From positions 4,464,001 through 4,528,000 of the forward strand of contig NZ_CP031010.1 of the NCBI RefSeq assembly GCF_003584565.2: DNA of 64,000 bases. Reading direction: 5' to 3'. How positions within the stretch are numbered: the stretch's first letter is position 1; every line of letters starts with the position of its first letter. A program made the translations under genes and the position numbers. Positions 27,637-36,351 of the stretch are shown piece by piece. The DNA is from Alteromonas sp. RKMC-009. GTDB lineage: Bacteria; Pseudomonadota; Gammaproteobacteria; Enterobacterales; Alteromonadaceae. The notes beneath the pieces are model-generated. The model made no database searches and had not been told where the DNA came from. It worked only from the letters and a program-made list of their open reading frames with translations.

Positions 27637-28620
27637 TCAACCTTTATGGTCATGGTCATGGTCATGGTCATGGTCATGGTCATGGTCATGGTCATGGTCA
27701 TGGTCATGGTCATGGTCATCAGTATCGCGGCAGACCTCGCCGGGCATTTCAAGTTCGATGGTGGTATGTGCCAGATTAAATCCGGAGAGCTTGTTGTCTA
27801 TTTGCTTTTTAAGGGCCCGGGCTGTGGCGGCATCCACGTCGCAGGCCAGCTCAATGTGAGCAGTCAGCACATGCTGTTCGCCGTCAAGAGACCAAAAATG
27901 GACATGGTGAAGGTTGCTGACGTGTTCAACAGATAACAATGCGGAGTGAATTTCCTGCTGTTGTTTCGCATCCGGACTGCCCTGTAAAAATAAGCGTACC
28001 GTCTGATAAACGTAGCGGCCTACATTGAATAAAATAAACAGAGTAAATAGCACCGAGAGCAGAGGGTCGAGCACCGGCCAATTTACGAATTGAAGCACAA
28101 TTCCCACAATCAGTACGGCGACCCACCCGAGTACATCTTCCAGTAAGTGCCAGTTCAGTACCTTTTCATTAAGCGTGTTTCCGCCAGACAGCTTGTAAGC
28201 GGCTACGCCATTGACCACGATCCCTAAAATCGCCAGCGCAATCATGCCTTCAGTCACGGGCATTTCAGGTGCCCACAAACGGGGAATGGCTTCCGATAAC
28301 ACCCAAACGGAACCCACAATCAAAATCAGCCCATTGATCATCGCGCCCAGCAAACTCAGGCGCTTGTAACCATAAGTGTATTGTTTGTTGGCTTTTTTGT
28401 GCCCTACTTTGCTGAGATACCAGGCCAGGCCTATGGATAGCGAATCCCCTAAGTCGTGAACGGCATCAGCCATAATTGCCACGGAGTTAGTGAGCCAGCC
28501 GCCGATAAATTCGATGATCGTGAAGATAAAGTTAAGCCAGAACGCCCAGCCGATGCGCTGCCCGTCGCTGACATGATGATGCCCGTGGTGGTGTCCGTGA
28601 TGATGATCGTGGGAATGCAA
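27637..28620 (-). CDS. Cation diffusion facilitator (zinc-type) with His/Asp tails
   Basis: An inner-membrane metal/proton antiporter of about 327 residues. Six hydrophobic segments carry the CDF zinc-site motifs: HDLGDS with a preceding ADAV (D-x3-D type) in segment 2 and HLLEDVLG (H-x3-D) in segment 5. A soluble C-terminal domain follows (HHVHFWSLDGEQHVLTAHIE). A His-rich N-terminus (HSHDHHHGHHHGHHH) and a long Asp-His C-terminus probably gather metal. I prefer a TTG start at 28620, because GGAG lies 6 bases before it; the TTG at 28668 is badly spaced. It follows cydC on the same strand with a short gap and could be the last gene of the cyd operon. Confidence 0.9.
   Translation of the reverse strand: MHSHDHHHGHHHGHHHVSDGQRIGWAFWLNFIFTIIEFIGGWLTNSVAIMADAVHDLGDSLSIGLAWYLSKVGHKKANKQYTYGYKRLSLLGAMINGLILIVGSVWVLSEAIPRLWAPEMPVTEGMIALAILGIVVNGVAAYKLSGGNTLNEKVLNWHLLEDVLGWVAVLIVGIVLQFVNWPVLDPLLSVLFTLFILFNVGRYVYQTVRLFLQGSPDAKQQQEIHSALLSVEHVSNLHHVHFWSLDGEQHVLTAHIELACDVDAATARALKKQIDNKLSGFNLAHTTIELEMPGEVCRDTDDHDHDHDHDHDHDHDHDHDHDHDHKG
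27646..27717. repeat. Hexanucleotide repeat (ATGGTC)x12 in CDF gene
   Basis: Twelve perfect tandem copies, 72 bp. On the coding strand each copy reads GACCAT and encodes Asp-His. Gains or losses of copies keep the frame and only change tail length. Confidence 0.98.
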
Positions 28621-28673
28621 AAGCGTCTCCGGCAGTTTTATTAAAAGCTGCCCCCAGTTTGCTGGCAAACCTG

Positions 28674-30179
28674 TTACATTTCAATCCATTGGTCTGCAGA
28701 ACGCCGGATATCTTCCGGTGTGACATGGGTAGCGATAATCACCAGCGCATTTTCTGCCGCCGCAGTCAGCCCGGCGGCGACATATTGCTGATTGCCGGTA
28801 TCCAGCCCTTCAAACGGCTCATCAACCAGCCAGACCTTTGGCGAAGCGAGCAAAGTCCGGCTTAACGATACACGTCTTGCCTCGCCACCGGAGAGTACTC
28901 TGCCTCCCTGTCCCAGCCACTCGTCCAGTTGTGAGAAGTGCCCCAGACCGAATTGAGAAAGCGCATTATTCAGTGCCCGGTCGCTTTGCACAGACTCATC
29001 CGGCACCAGGTTCATTCTTAATGTGGCCTCCAGCAATACCGGCGACTGCTCAGCATACACCCAACCCTTGCGTCTGCCGGCCGGCACAATATCACCATCA
29101 AAACGCAAATCACCTTTCGCCTGTACCAGACCGGCCAGTGCTTTAAGTAACGATGACTTACCGCAGCCGGAGGGCCCGGATAACACAACCAGACCGTTAA
29201 CAGGCAAAGTTGCATCGATACCTGACAAGACATTTACAGCCTGAAAGCTTTCCAGTTGAATTTGCCCCATGGGTTGGGTGTCGTGAATGGCCGGCAAGGC
29301 TATGGCTCCTGATTGAGCCAACGCACTTTTCGCCTGGCGGTAGCGCCCTAGGTGTGCGGCAGTCGTCACTGACCGTCCGAGCCAGTCGGTAATACTCAGT
29401 AGCAACATGGGAACCATCAGTGATGCCGGGTCGCCAAACCCCTTATCCTGATTGAAAGCAAACAAAGCCACCAACGCCAGGATAGCACAGCCATGCAGCA
29501 ACCATAATGCCCATTGTCCGGCTACGTCCGTGGCAAACTGATGACGCCACACTTTGTCCAGCCCGGGAGCAGAGGCAAAATGAGGGTTGCGACGACTAAC
29601 AGACAAATGCCACAAACTGCTGCTGTTAAAGAAATGCTCTGAACCGAACCGGAAACGCTTTTCTTCAGCGGTTTGTTTCGCTGACTGATTAAGTCCGTAC
29701 ACTACAAGCCACAATGTTAGCACGAGCCAGAGGCCCGCCATGACCCACATTGCCAACGTGCCGGGCAGCGCCAGTTGCGTAACAATACCCGTTGCCAGAA
29801 TAACCAGCACAACCGCACTTGCCTGATGGGCAACCCATCCTACCCAAACCGACGATAACAGTTCGGTTTGCGCGGCAAGCTTTTCCACATCGCCTGCTTT
29901 TTCATGTAAAACATGGTCTTTCAGCTTGCTGAACAGTTCACTGCGGAGCACCGTGGTACGTCCCAGCAAATCGTGATGTGCCAGCCACATGTGTCCGTAG
30001 CCTGCACCAATTCGTACCAGCGCCAGAGCGCGGATGATGACTGCCGGCAGCATGTAATTGAAGTTAACCGGCATCAGTGCGCAGGCCGCAATGAACCAGC
30101 TTGAGAATATAAGAATAAGCAGTCCGGCACTGGTGTGAGCAATGGCAAGCAATAAGCTGACTACAGGGACTTGCTTCAT
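28674..30179 (-). CDS. cydC: Thiol/glutathione ABC exporter subunit CydC
   Basis: A 501-residue half-transporter with an N-terminal six-segment membrane domain (about 1-270) and an ATPase domain (about 310-501). Walker A GPSGCGKSS, signature LSGGEARRVS and Walker B KVWLVDEPF are all present. CydDC exports cysteine and glutathione to the periplasm and is needed to assemble cytochrome bd. The start overlaps the cydD stop (ATGA). The sequence is more divergent from E. coli than CydAB but the gene order settles the call. Confidence 0.9.
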   Translation of the reverse strand: MKQVPVVSLLLAIAHTSAGLLILIFSSWFIAACALMPVNFNYMLPAVIIRALALVRIGAGYGHMWLAHHDLLGRTTVLRSELFSKLKDHVLHEKAGDVEKLAAQTELLSSVWVGWVAHQASAVVLVILATGIVTQLALPGTLAMWVMAGLWLVLTLWLVVYGLNQSAKQTAEEKRFRFGSEHFFNSSSLWHLSVSRRNPHFASAPGLDKVWRHQFATDVAGQWALWLLHGCAILALVALFAFNQDKGFGDPASLMVPMLLLSITDWLGRSVTTAAHLGRYRQAKSALAQSGAIALPAIHDTQPMGQIQLESFQAVNVLSGIDATLPVNGLVVLSGPSGCGKSSLLKALAGLVQAKGDLRFDGDIVPAGRRKGWVYAEQSPVLLEATLRMNLVPDESVQSDRALNNALSQFGLGHFSQLDEWLGQGGRVLSGGEARRVSLSRTLLASPKVWLVDEPFEGLDTGNQQYVAAGLTAAAENALVIIATHVTPEDIRRSADQWIEM

Positions 30180-31858
30180 TCGTCTGCTCCTGTTGTTTTA
30201 CCCTCTGTTCCGGATAATTCTGCGCTTGCGGTATCGCAGACATGGCCATCTTTTATCAGCCAGTGCGCGCTGAACCAGTCAGACGGCAGTGGCTTGTGCG
30301 ATGCCCAGACGACAGTTGCATGCTGACAGTTACGATGGATAATCTGACAAATCGCTTCATGCTGAGACTGGGGCAGATGGGCGGTAGGTTCATCCAGAAA
30401 CCACACCGGTGCTTGCCGGAGTAACAACCGGGCAATGGCCAGCCGCTGCGCCTGACCACCGGATAAAGGCGGATGCTCCCCCATTGGCGTATCCAGTCCC
30501 GCAGGTAACATAGAAAGCCAGGCCCCCAGTTCCACACTGTCCAGTACCGCAACTAACTGCGTGTCGGAACAGGTCATAGCCAGACACAGGTTCTCTCTTA
30601 CCGTGCCCGGCAGAATAACCGGCGTTTGCGTAAGCAGAACGTAATCAGATACGGGCTTTGCTAATCCCGGGCGCTGACCGCTCAGTAACTCCATCAGTAC
30701 GGTTTTTCCTGCACCGGATGCACCATTTAACCGGACCCAGTCACCCGGGTTAATGGTAAGCGTACCTGTGCTTAACGCAGGTGACCGTGTGAGCTCTCCG
30801 GTTAGTGTGATTGGTGCCACTTCGTCCCTCGTTGCCGGCACTTCGCCATGGCGTGCGGGCGCTTCGTCCGGCGGGGAATCCTGTAATAAATTTTGAATCG
30901 CCTCCATGGCAGACTCAGCCTGCGCTTTTTGATGATAAAACTGGCCCAGCTTCTTCATCTCAGAAAGCAGTAAGGGGGCCGTTAATAAGAGCCACAAACC
31001 TTGTTGAAGGTCTATTGTCTCTCCTAAATTAAACTCACCAAGCAAGGTAAACCCGATATACACAGCAATTAACGCTACGGCGAGGGTGGAAAAAAAATCC
31101 AGTACGGTACCAGACAAAAACGCCACCGACACCACTTTCATGGTGCGTTCTCTTAAGCTCTGGCCCGCAGTGTCTAAACGTCTGGCCTGTGCGTCATGGG
31201 CGTTAAACATGGCTAACAGCGGCAACGCGGATATCCGGTCTGTAAAAAGGCGCCCAAGCCGCTCAAGAGCAATAAAATGCTTGCGGTGCAATGCCGCGGC
31301 ACCCTTACCAACCAGGATCATAAACAGCGGCACAATGGGTAAAGTGATTAACAAACTCCCGCCCACAACTATGCTGACACTAAAAATGACCGCAAGAGCA
31401 AAAAGCGGCACTAATACGGCCACCAGTTGCTGAACACGGTAATCAAAATGCCAGTTCACTACAGCAGGGATGTGCATTTGCCACAAGGTTTGCCAGTGAA
31501 AGGTTGAATGCTGTCGCACTAAAGCATGTTGCTGATGGCCAAATGTGCGCAATAGCTGTTGCTGTAAGCGAAAGAGCAGTTTTAGCCTGCCATGATGATT
31601 CAACCAGATGCTGCAACCCTGACTCAGCCACACGCCGGTAAGACAAATTGCAGTAAACCATAACAGTGAGGACGAAGCGGCAACGCCGTCAATGATCCAC
31701 TGCGATACCATGGCAGCAAAACCCCAGTATGCCGCAATGAGCGCAGCATCACGTAAAACGTGAAGGACGGTAAGCGCCACCAGAGCCCTGCGGGGAGCAG
31801 GGTTTCCGGTGGCGACAGATTGCTGAAACCAGCGGGTAAGTGAGAGGGAACGACTCAA
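30176..31858 (-). CDS. cydD: Thiol/glutathione ABC exporter subunit CydD
   Basis: A 560-residue partner of CydC with the same membrane-ATPase layout. Walker A GASGAGKTV, signature LSGGQAQRLAIA and Walker B PVWFLDEPT are seen. An odd stretch of about 30 charged residues with repeats (DEAPARHGEVPATRDEVAP, near 330-350) links the two domains. It starts with a TTG at 31858, with AAGGG 5-9 bases upstream, 8 bp after the cydX stop. Confidence 0.9.
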   Translation of the reverse strand: MSRSLSLTRWFQQSVATGNPAPRRALVALTVLHVLRDAALIAAYWGFAAMVSQWIIDGVAASSSLLWFTAICLTGVWLSQGCSIWLNHHGRLKLLFRLQQQLLRTFGHQQHALVRQHSTFHWQTLWQMHIPAVVNWHFDYRVQQLVAVLVPLFALAVIFSVSIVVGGSLLITLPIVPLFMILVGKGAAALHRKHFIALERLGRLFTDRISALPLLAMFNAHDAQARRLDTAGQSLRERTMKVVSVAFLSGTVLDFFSTLAVALIAVYIGFTLLGEFNLGETIDLQQGLWLLLTAPLLLSEMKKLGQFYHQKAQAESAMEAIQNLLQDSPPDEAPARHGEVPATRDEVAPITLTGELTRSPALSTGTLTINPGDWVRLNGASGAGKTVLMELLSGQRPGLAKPVSDYVLLTQTPVILPGTVRENLCLAMTCSDTQLVAVLDSVELGAWLSMLPAGLDTPMGEHPPLSGGQAQRLAIARLLLRQAPVWFLDEPTAHLPQSQHEAICQIIHRNCQHATVVWASHKPLPSDWFSAHWLIKDGHVCDTASAELSGTEGKTTGADE

Positions 31859-31866
31859 ATTATCCC

Positions 31867-31980
31867 TTATTCTTCAGTATCAGGGCGGTCCATGTTCTCG
31901 GTAGACTCCAGCCACATGGCGTTGATAATGCCAAATGAACAAGCCAGTAAAATGCCAAGGATCCAGGTGAAATACCACAT
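31867..31980 (-). CDS. cydX: Cytochrome bd small subunit CydX
   Basis: A 37-residue membrane peptide: MWYFTWILGILLACSFGIIN forms one transmembrane helix, followed by AMWLES and an acidic tail ending in TEE. The start MWYFTWILG and the post-helix A-x-W-x-E are the family hallmarks. CydX stabilises the heme site of CydAB. A perfect AGGAGG sits before the ATG at 31980, 8 bp past the cydB stop. Confidence 0.95.
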   Translation of the reverse strand: MWYFTWILGILLACSFGIINAMWLESTENMDRPDTEE

Positions 31981-31988
31981 AATGCCTC

Positions 31989-33125
31989 CTAGTAAATCGC
32001 GTGAGATTTATCTAAATCAGATTGTTTAACTCTTCCACGCATCACGTAGAACCCGTAGATGGTGTAAGACAGTACAATGGGTACAAATACACAGGCTACG
32101 AAGAACATCACACGTAATGTCATTTCACTGGATGTAGCATCCCACATTGTCAGACTTGCATCCGGCATTGTGCTGCTTGGCATCAGGAACGGGAACATTG
32201 AGAACCCCGCCGTTAAAATAACGCCGGCTATCATGGCAGAACTGGACACAAATGCCCATCCCGCACGGCCTGCTTTTGAAAAGGCTGCGCAAGCCAGGCC
32301 ACCAGCAATACCCAGTGCAGGTGCAATGATCATCCAGGGGTAAGTCCCATAGTTGTTCATCCACGCGCCGGTTTCAGTGACAACGGTTTTGTGCAACGGA
32401 TTTGAGACGGCATAAGTGTCTGCTACAGAGCTCATCACATAACCATCTATGCCGAAGGCTACAACCACGCCGGCCAGAATAAATAACGCCACAGTCACCA
32501 AAGACAGGATCACTGAGGTGGCACGGGCACGCACTTCAACAAAACCGTCTGTTTTCATTTGCAACCAGGTGGCACCGTGATTAAGCAGTAATGCAACGGA
32601 TACCAGACCGGTCAGGATGGCAAAGGGATTCAATAACCCGAAGAAAGAACCGGTGTAGGTGGATTTCAACGTGTTATCAAATTCATAGGGTACGCCCTGC
32701 AACAGGTTTCCGAACGCAACACCAAAGATAAGTGCCGGAACAAATCCGCCGGCAAACAACGCCCAGTCCCAACGCTGACGCCACTTTGCTCCGGGCAGTT
32801 TACTACGGTAATCGAAGCCGATGGGGCGCATCCATAACGCAGCAAGCGTAAGAAATAACGCGATGTAAAAGCCGGAAAACGCAGTAGCATAAATCATTGG
32901 CCAGGCAGCAAAAATAGCGCCACCGGCCGTGATGAACCACACCTGGTTGCCGTCCCAGTGCGGGCCGATGGTATTAATCATCACCCGTCGCTCTTCGTCG
33001 GTACGCCCGATAATAGTAAGCAGCGAACCTACACCTAAATCAAAGCCGTCGGTAATGGCAAAGCCAATCAGTAACACACCGACAAGCACCCACCAGATCA
33101 CCCGCAACACTTCATAATCGATCAT
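31989..33125 (-). CDS. cydB: Cytochrome bd ubiquinol oxidase subunit II
   Basis: A 378-residue integral membrane subunit, the usual length. The start MIDYEVLRVIWWVLVG and IGPHWDGNQVWFITAGGA, ALWMRPIGFDYR are typical of CydB. It pairs with CydA and carries no heme itself. The ATG overlaps the cydA stop (ATGA), so the two are coupled. Confidence 0.97.
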   Translation of the reverse strand: MIDYEVLRVIWWVLVGVLLIGFAITDGFDLGVGSLLTIIGRTDEERRVMINTIGPHWDGNQVWFITAGGAIFAAWPMIYATAFSGFYIALFLTLAALWMRPIGFDYRSKLPGAKWRQRWDWALFAGGFVPALIFGVAFGNLLQGVPYEFDNTLKSTYTGSFFGLLNPFAILTGLVSVALLLNHGATWLQMKTDGFVEVRARATSVILSLVTVALFILAGVVVAFGIDGYVMSSVADTYAVSNPLHKTVVTETGAWMNNYGTYPWMIIAPALGIAGGLACAAFSKAGRAGWAFVSSSAMIAGVILTAGFSMFPFLMPSSTMPDASLTMWDATSSEMTLRVMFFVACVFVPIVLSYTIYGFYVMRGRVKQSDLDKSHAIY

Positions 33126-34696
33126 GCGTTTGCTCCTTTTTCAGTTAAACCAATTACGCTTGCTCCATCCTGTTCGTCGCCGGGAGGAACCGGTCCTTTT
33201 TTGGCGAATTTCTTCATCAGGTAGAAGCTGATAATGAACATCACGGTGTAGAACAAGGTGTAGCCCACCATGGTGAATACCACATCACCCACACTCAGAT
33301 TGGAAACAGACACGTGGACCGGCAGTACTTCTGCAATAGACCATGGCTGACGACCAAACTCGGCGACGAACCAGCCTGCTTCACAGGCAATCCAGGGCAG
33401 AGGTAAGCCGTAGAGGGCTGATTTCAGTAGCCAGCGGGGCTGAGTAATGCGATGTTTAGTGCTGTACCAGAACGCTGCCGCGAACAGAGCCAGCATTAAA
33501 AAGCCTGCCAGTACCATTAAGCGGAAGGAATAAAACAGCGGTGCAACAGGCGGAATACTGTAATCCACGGCACGCTCAAGCGCTTCAGGTGTAGGCCGTG
33601 TAATGTCCTGCGTAAAGGGTTGCAGCAGCATGGCGTAACCCAAATTTTCTTTATTCGCATCAAACAGCGCCTGCTCTGCCGGCGTGGCTGAACCGTCACG
33701 CACTGCATCCATGTGCTTGTATGCCTGCACACCGGATAAAATGCGAACACGGTGCTGCTCTTTCAAATCTTTAATGCCGGTAACTTCCTCATCAAAGCTG
33801 CGGGTGGCGATGATACCCATGGCGTAGGGGATTTGAATGGCGTAGTCCATACGCTCTTCTTCGTCATTCGGAATACCAAAGATGGTGAATGGCGCAGGCG
33901 CAGGATGGGTTTCGTACTCTGCTTCTACAGCGGCGAGTTTCACTTTCTGCACATCACCGATTTCATATCCGCTTTCATCGCCCAGAATAATCACTGATAA
34001 CACAGACGCCAGACCGAAGCTTGCAGCGATGGCAAAAGAGCGGCGGGCAAACGCAACATGCTTGTGTTTCAGTAAGTAATAACTGGAGATAGCCAGCACG
34101 AACATTGCGCCTGTGGTATAGCCTGCAGAGACAGTGTGTACAAACTTCACTTGTGCCACCGGATTAAAAATAACGTCAGCGAAGCTGGTCATTTCCATCC
34201 GCATAGATTCAACATTGAAGTCGGCGCCCACAGGGTTTTGCATCCAGCCATTGGCGATAAGGATCCAAAGCGCCGAAAAGTTAGAACCGATAGCCACCAG
34301 CCAGGTAGCCATAAGGTGCTTCACTTTTGACATGCGGTCCCAGCCAAAGAAGAACAGTCCGACGAAGGTTGATTCAAGGAAAAACGCCATCAGGCCTTCA
34401 ATAGCCAATGGTGCGCCAAAAATGTCACCCACGTAATGTGAATAATAAGACCAGTTCATACCGAACTGGAACTCCATGGTGAGGCCGGTAGCCACACCAA
34501 TCGCAAAGTTTATCCCGAACAACTTACCCCAGAATTTGGTCATCTGTTTGTAGATTTCCTTGCCGGTCATCACGTAAACCGATTCCATGATGGCAAGCAG
34601 GAAAGTCATACCTAAGGTAAGGGGTACAAAGATAAAGTGGAACATAGCAGTCAATGCAAACTGCCAGCGCGATAACTCCAGTAATGTATCGCTCAT
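33122..34696 (-). CDS. cydA: Cytochrome bd ubiquinol oxidase subunit I
   Basis: The heme-bearing quinol oxidase subunit, about 524 residues, which reduces oxygen to water with high affinity. Seen: the heme b595 ligand region (His20 in LTAMFHFIFVPLTLG), HTVSAGYTTGAMFV with the second heme His, and GDESGYEIGDVQ opening the quinol (Q) loop. The loop is long, as in the E. coli-type (L) subfamily. I chose ATG 34696: GGGAG lies 9 bases upstream, while an in-frame ATG at 34705 directly abuts that site. A sigma54 promoter match lies about 75 bp upstream. Confidence 0.97.
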   Translation of the reverse strand: MSDTLLELSRWQFALTAMFHFIFVPLTLGMTFLLAIMESVYVMTGKEIYKQMTKFWGKLFGINFAIGVATGLTMEFQFGMNWSYYSHYVGDIFGAPLAIEGLMAFFLESTFVGLFFFGWDRMSKVKHLMATWLVAIGSNFSALWILIANGWMQNPVGADFNVESMRMEMTSFADVIFNPVAQVKFVHTVSAGYTTGAMFVLAISSYYLLKHKHVAFARRSFAIAASFGLASVLSVIILGDESGYEIGDVQKVKLAAVEAEYETHPAPAPFTIFGIPNDEEERMDYAIQIPYAMGIIATRSFDEEVTGIKDLKEQHRVRILSGVQAYKHMDAVRDGSATPAEQALFDANKENLGYAMLLQPFTQDITRPTPEALERAVDYSIPPVAPLFYSFRLMVLAGFLMLALFAAAFWYSTKHRITQPRWLLKSALYGLPLPWIACEAGWFVAEFGRQPWSIAEVLPVHVSVSNLSVGDVVFTMVGYTLFYTVMFIISFYLMKKFAKKGPVPPGDEQDGASVIGLTEKGANA

Positions 34697-34769
34697 TAGG
34701 AACATCTCCCGATTAATTAGTAATTTGGCGAAATGTCGACGATGTAGCCGAATTTAATATCACTGGCAG

Positions 34770-34785
34770 AGCAGAAGTCGTGCCA
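34770..34785 (-). promoter_or_regulatory. Sigma54 (-24/-12) promoter for cydABXDC
   Basis: On the minus strand TGGCACGACTTCTGCT, against the consensus TGGCACG-N4-TTGCW: one mismatch, with the invariant GG and GC exactly 10 bases apart. The start point would fall near 34759, leaving a leader of about 60 bases before cydA. A sigma54 activator gene lies just beyond, facing away. The 34697-35040 region holds no gene. Confidence 0.7.
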
Positions 34786-35007
34786 CAGAGTAACGTTGGC
34801 AATCACAGAAGCGTGAGATAAATCAAAAACCGCAATTATTGTGCGCAGAAAGCGTGAATAACGAACACAACAGGGATGTTTGAGCCACCGGACGACTTCG
34901 GATACATCGCAAATTTCATAGCCGCTACCTTACACCCTTCGAACAGGCCGCTATTTGATCCAACGCAAGCTTTCTCACCGGAAAAATAAAGTCATTTTTG
35001 ACATACC

Positions 35008-35027
35008 TTGTGACATAATTGTCACAA
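35008..35027. promoter_or_regulatory. Perfect dyad upstream of the sigma54 activator gene
   Basis: TTGTGACA - TAAT - TGTCACAA, an 8-bp perfect inverted repeat ending 13 bp before the activator start. A second small dyad, GTCA-TTTT-TGAC, lies just before it (34991-35002). A possible activator binding site serving cydA (about 250 bp away) and its own gene. The spacing (N8 between TGTGA and TCACA) does not fit CRP. Confidence 0.55.
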
Positions 35028-35040
35028 TTCACCAGGGGGG

Positions 35041-36351
35041 ATGAACGTGAACATTTCTATTATTCAGTCGATGATCAATGCGATTGATAAACCGGCGATT
35101 TTTATCACGCCGGATTATGTGGTGCATGCGGTTAATCAGCTCTACCGCGACACCTACGAAGAGCACATCATCACCGGTAAAAGCACCTGCTTCAGCGTGT
35201 CTCACAACAATGCTGTACCCTGTGATCAAGCCGGAGAAGACTGCCCCCTTGCTGAATGCAAAAGCACACAAAGACCAAGCTCAGTGGTACACAATCACAA
35301 AACCCGCACAGGCGATTCTCATTGCCAGATCACAATGAAGCCGGTGGAGGACGAAGATGGCATGGTGCTTGGCTACCTGGAGGTGCTGGAGCAGATCACC
35401 TTTGCTTCTCCCGGGGCCGGTAATGCGAAACTCATTGGCAGTGCGCCGTCTTTCAGGAATATGCTGCATCAAATCAGCCGCGCTGCACCGGCAGACATTG
35501 CCGTGTTATTGCAGGGAGAAACAGGCACCGGAAAAGAACTTGTCGCCCACGCTATTCACGAAAGCAGCTCACGGAAAGACAAACCGTTTGTGGTCATTGA
35601 ATGCACCGGACTGACTGAGTCATTATTTGAATCAGAGCTGTTCGGTCACGAGAAAGGAGCATTTACCGGCGCATCATCGTCAAAAAAAGGGCTCATTGAT
35701 GTGGCCAGTGGCGGTACGGTGTTTTTCGATGAAATTGGCGATGTGCCAATGAGTATGCAGGTCAAGCTGCTGCGATTGCTGGAGTCAGGAACTTACCGTC
35801 CTGTCGGCAGCCTGAAGCTGAAGCATTCTGATTTCAGGCTGGTCTGCGCCACGCACAAAAACCTTAAACAGCTGGTTGAGAAGGGCGAATTCAGACAAGA
35901 TCTCTATTACCGGATTGCCGGCTTTCCCATCGCCCTGCCTTCTCTACGCCAGCGCAGGGAAGACATTCCTGCGCTATGCGGGCAATTCCTTACGCAAGCC
36001 GGGCACACGAAGAAGACCTTTAACAAAGATGCCCTGTCCGTACTCAGCCGTTATGCATTTCCCGGCAATATCAGAGAATTGCGCAACGTCACCGAACAAG
36101 CCGCCCTCTTATCGGTAGATGAACACATTACGCCGGCGGACTTACCGTCACATCTGACTGTACCGGAAAGCGAACAGGAGTCCGGCCCGCTCAGATTAAA
36201 AACACTGGAAGAAGCAGAGGAAGCGTACCTGTCTGAAATCATCTCTGCCTTCGACGGTACGCCGGAAGCGCTGGCAGACGTGCTTGGCATAAGCACCAGA
36301 ACACTTTACAGAAAACTCCGGCGATACGGCCTGACGCTCAGCAGGCGTTAG
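35041..36351 (+). CDS. Sigma54-dependent activator with Cys-rich PAS domain
   Basis: A 436-residue enhancer-binding protein. An N-terminal PAS-like domain (about 5-120) carries a cysteine/histidine cluster: C50, H54, C61, C68, C73 and C95. The AAA+ domain follows with Walker A GETGTGKE (159-166), the sigma54 contact loop GAFTGA (206-211), Walker B GTVFFDE (225-231) and an arginine-finger region. A Fis-type helix-turn-helix ends the protein ([20 protein letters not shown]). It has no receiver domain, so it probably senses its signal directly. A GTG at 35047 is a possible start because AGGGGG is better spaced from it. It lies divergent to cydA and likely controls it. Confidence 0.88.
   Translation: MNVNISIIQSMINAIDKPAIFITPDYVVHAVNQLYRDTYEEHIITGKSTCFSVSHNNAVPCDQAGEDCPLAECKSTQRPSSVVHNHKTRTGDSHCQITMKPVEDEDGMVLGYLEVLEQITFASPGAGNAKLIGSAPSFRNMLHQISRAAPADIAVLLQGETGTGKELVAHAIHESSSRKDKPFVVIECTGLTESLFESELFGHEKGAFTGASSSKKGLIDVASGGTVFFDEIGDVPMSMQVKLLRLLESGTYRPVGSLKLKHSDFRLVCATHKNLKQLVEKGEFRQDLYYRIAGFPIALPSLRQRREDIPALCGQFLTQAGHTKKTFNKDALSVLSRYAFPGNIRELRNVTEQAALLSVDEHITPADLPSHLTVPESEQESGPLRLKTLEEAEEAYLSEIISAFDGTPEALADVLGISTRTLYRKLRRYGLTLSRR

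Noticed and set aside
27646..27717. Short tandem repeats as a possible CRISPR
   Set aside because: A pure 6-bp repeat without spacers inside a gene; not a CRISPR array.
27529..27936. Forward frame with a long Met-Val repeat
   Set aside because: It is the antisense reading of the CDF exporter's Asp-His repeat.
35008..35027. CRP site upstream of the sigma54 activator
   Set aside because: TGTGA and TCACA are separated by 8 rather than 6 bases, so it does not fit CRP.
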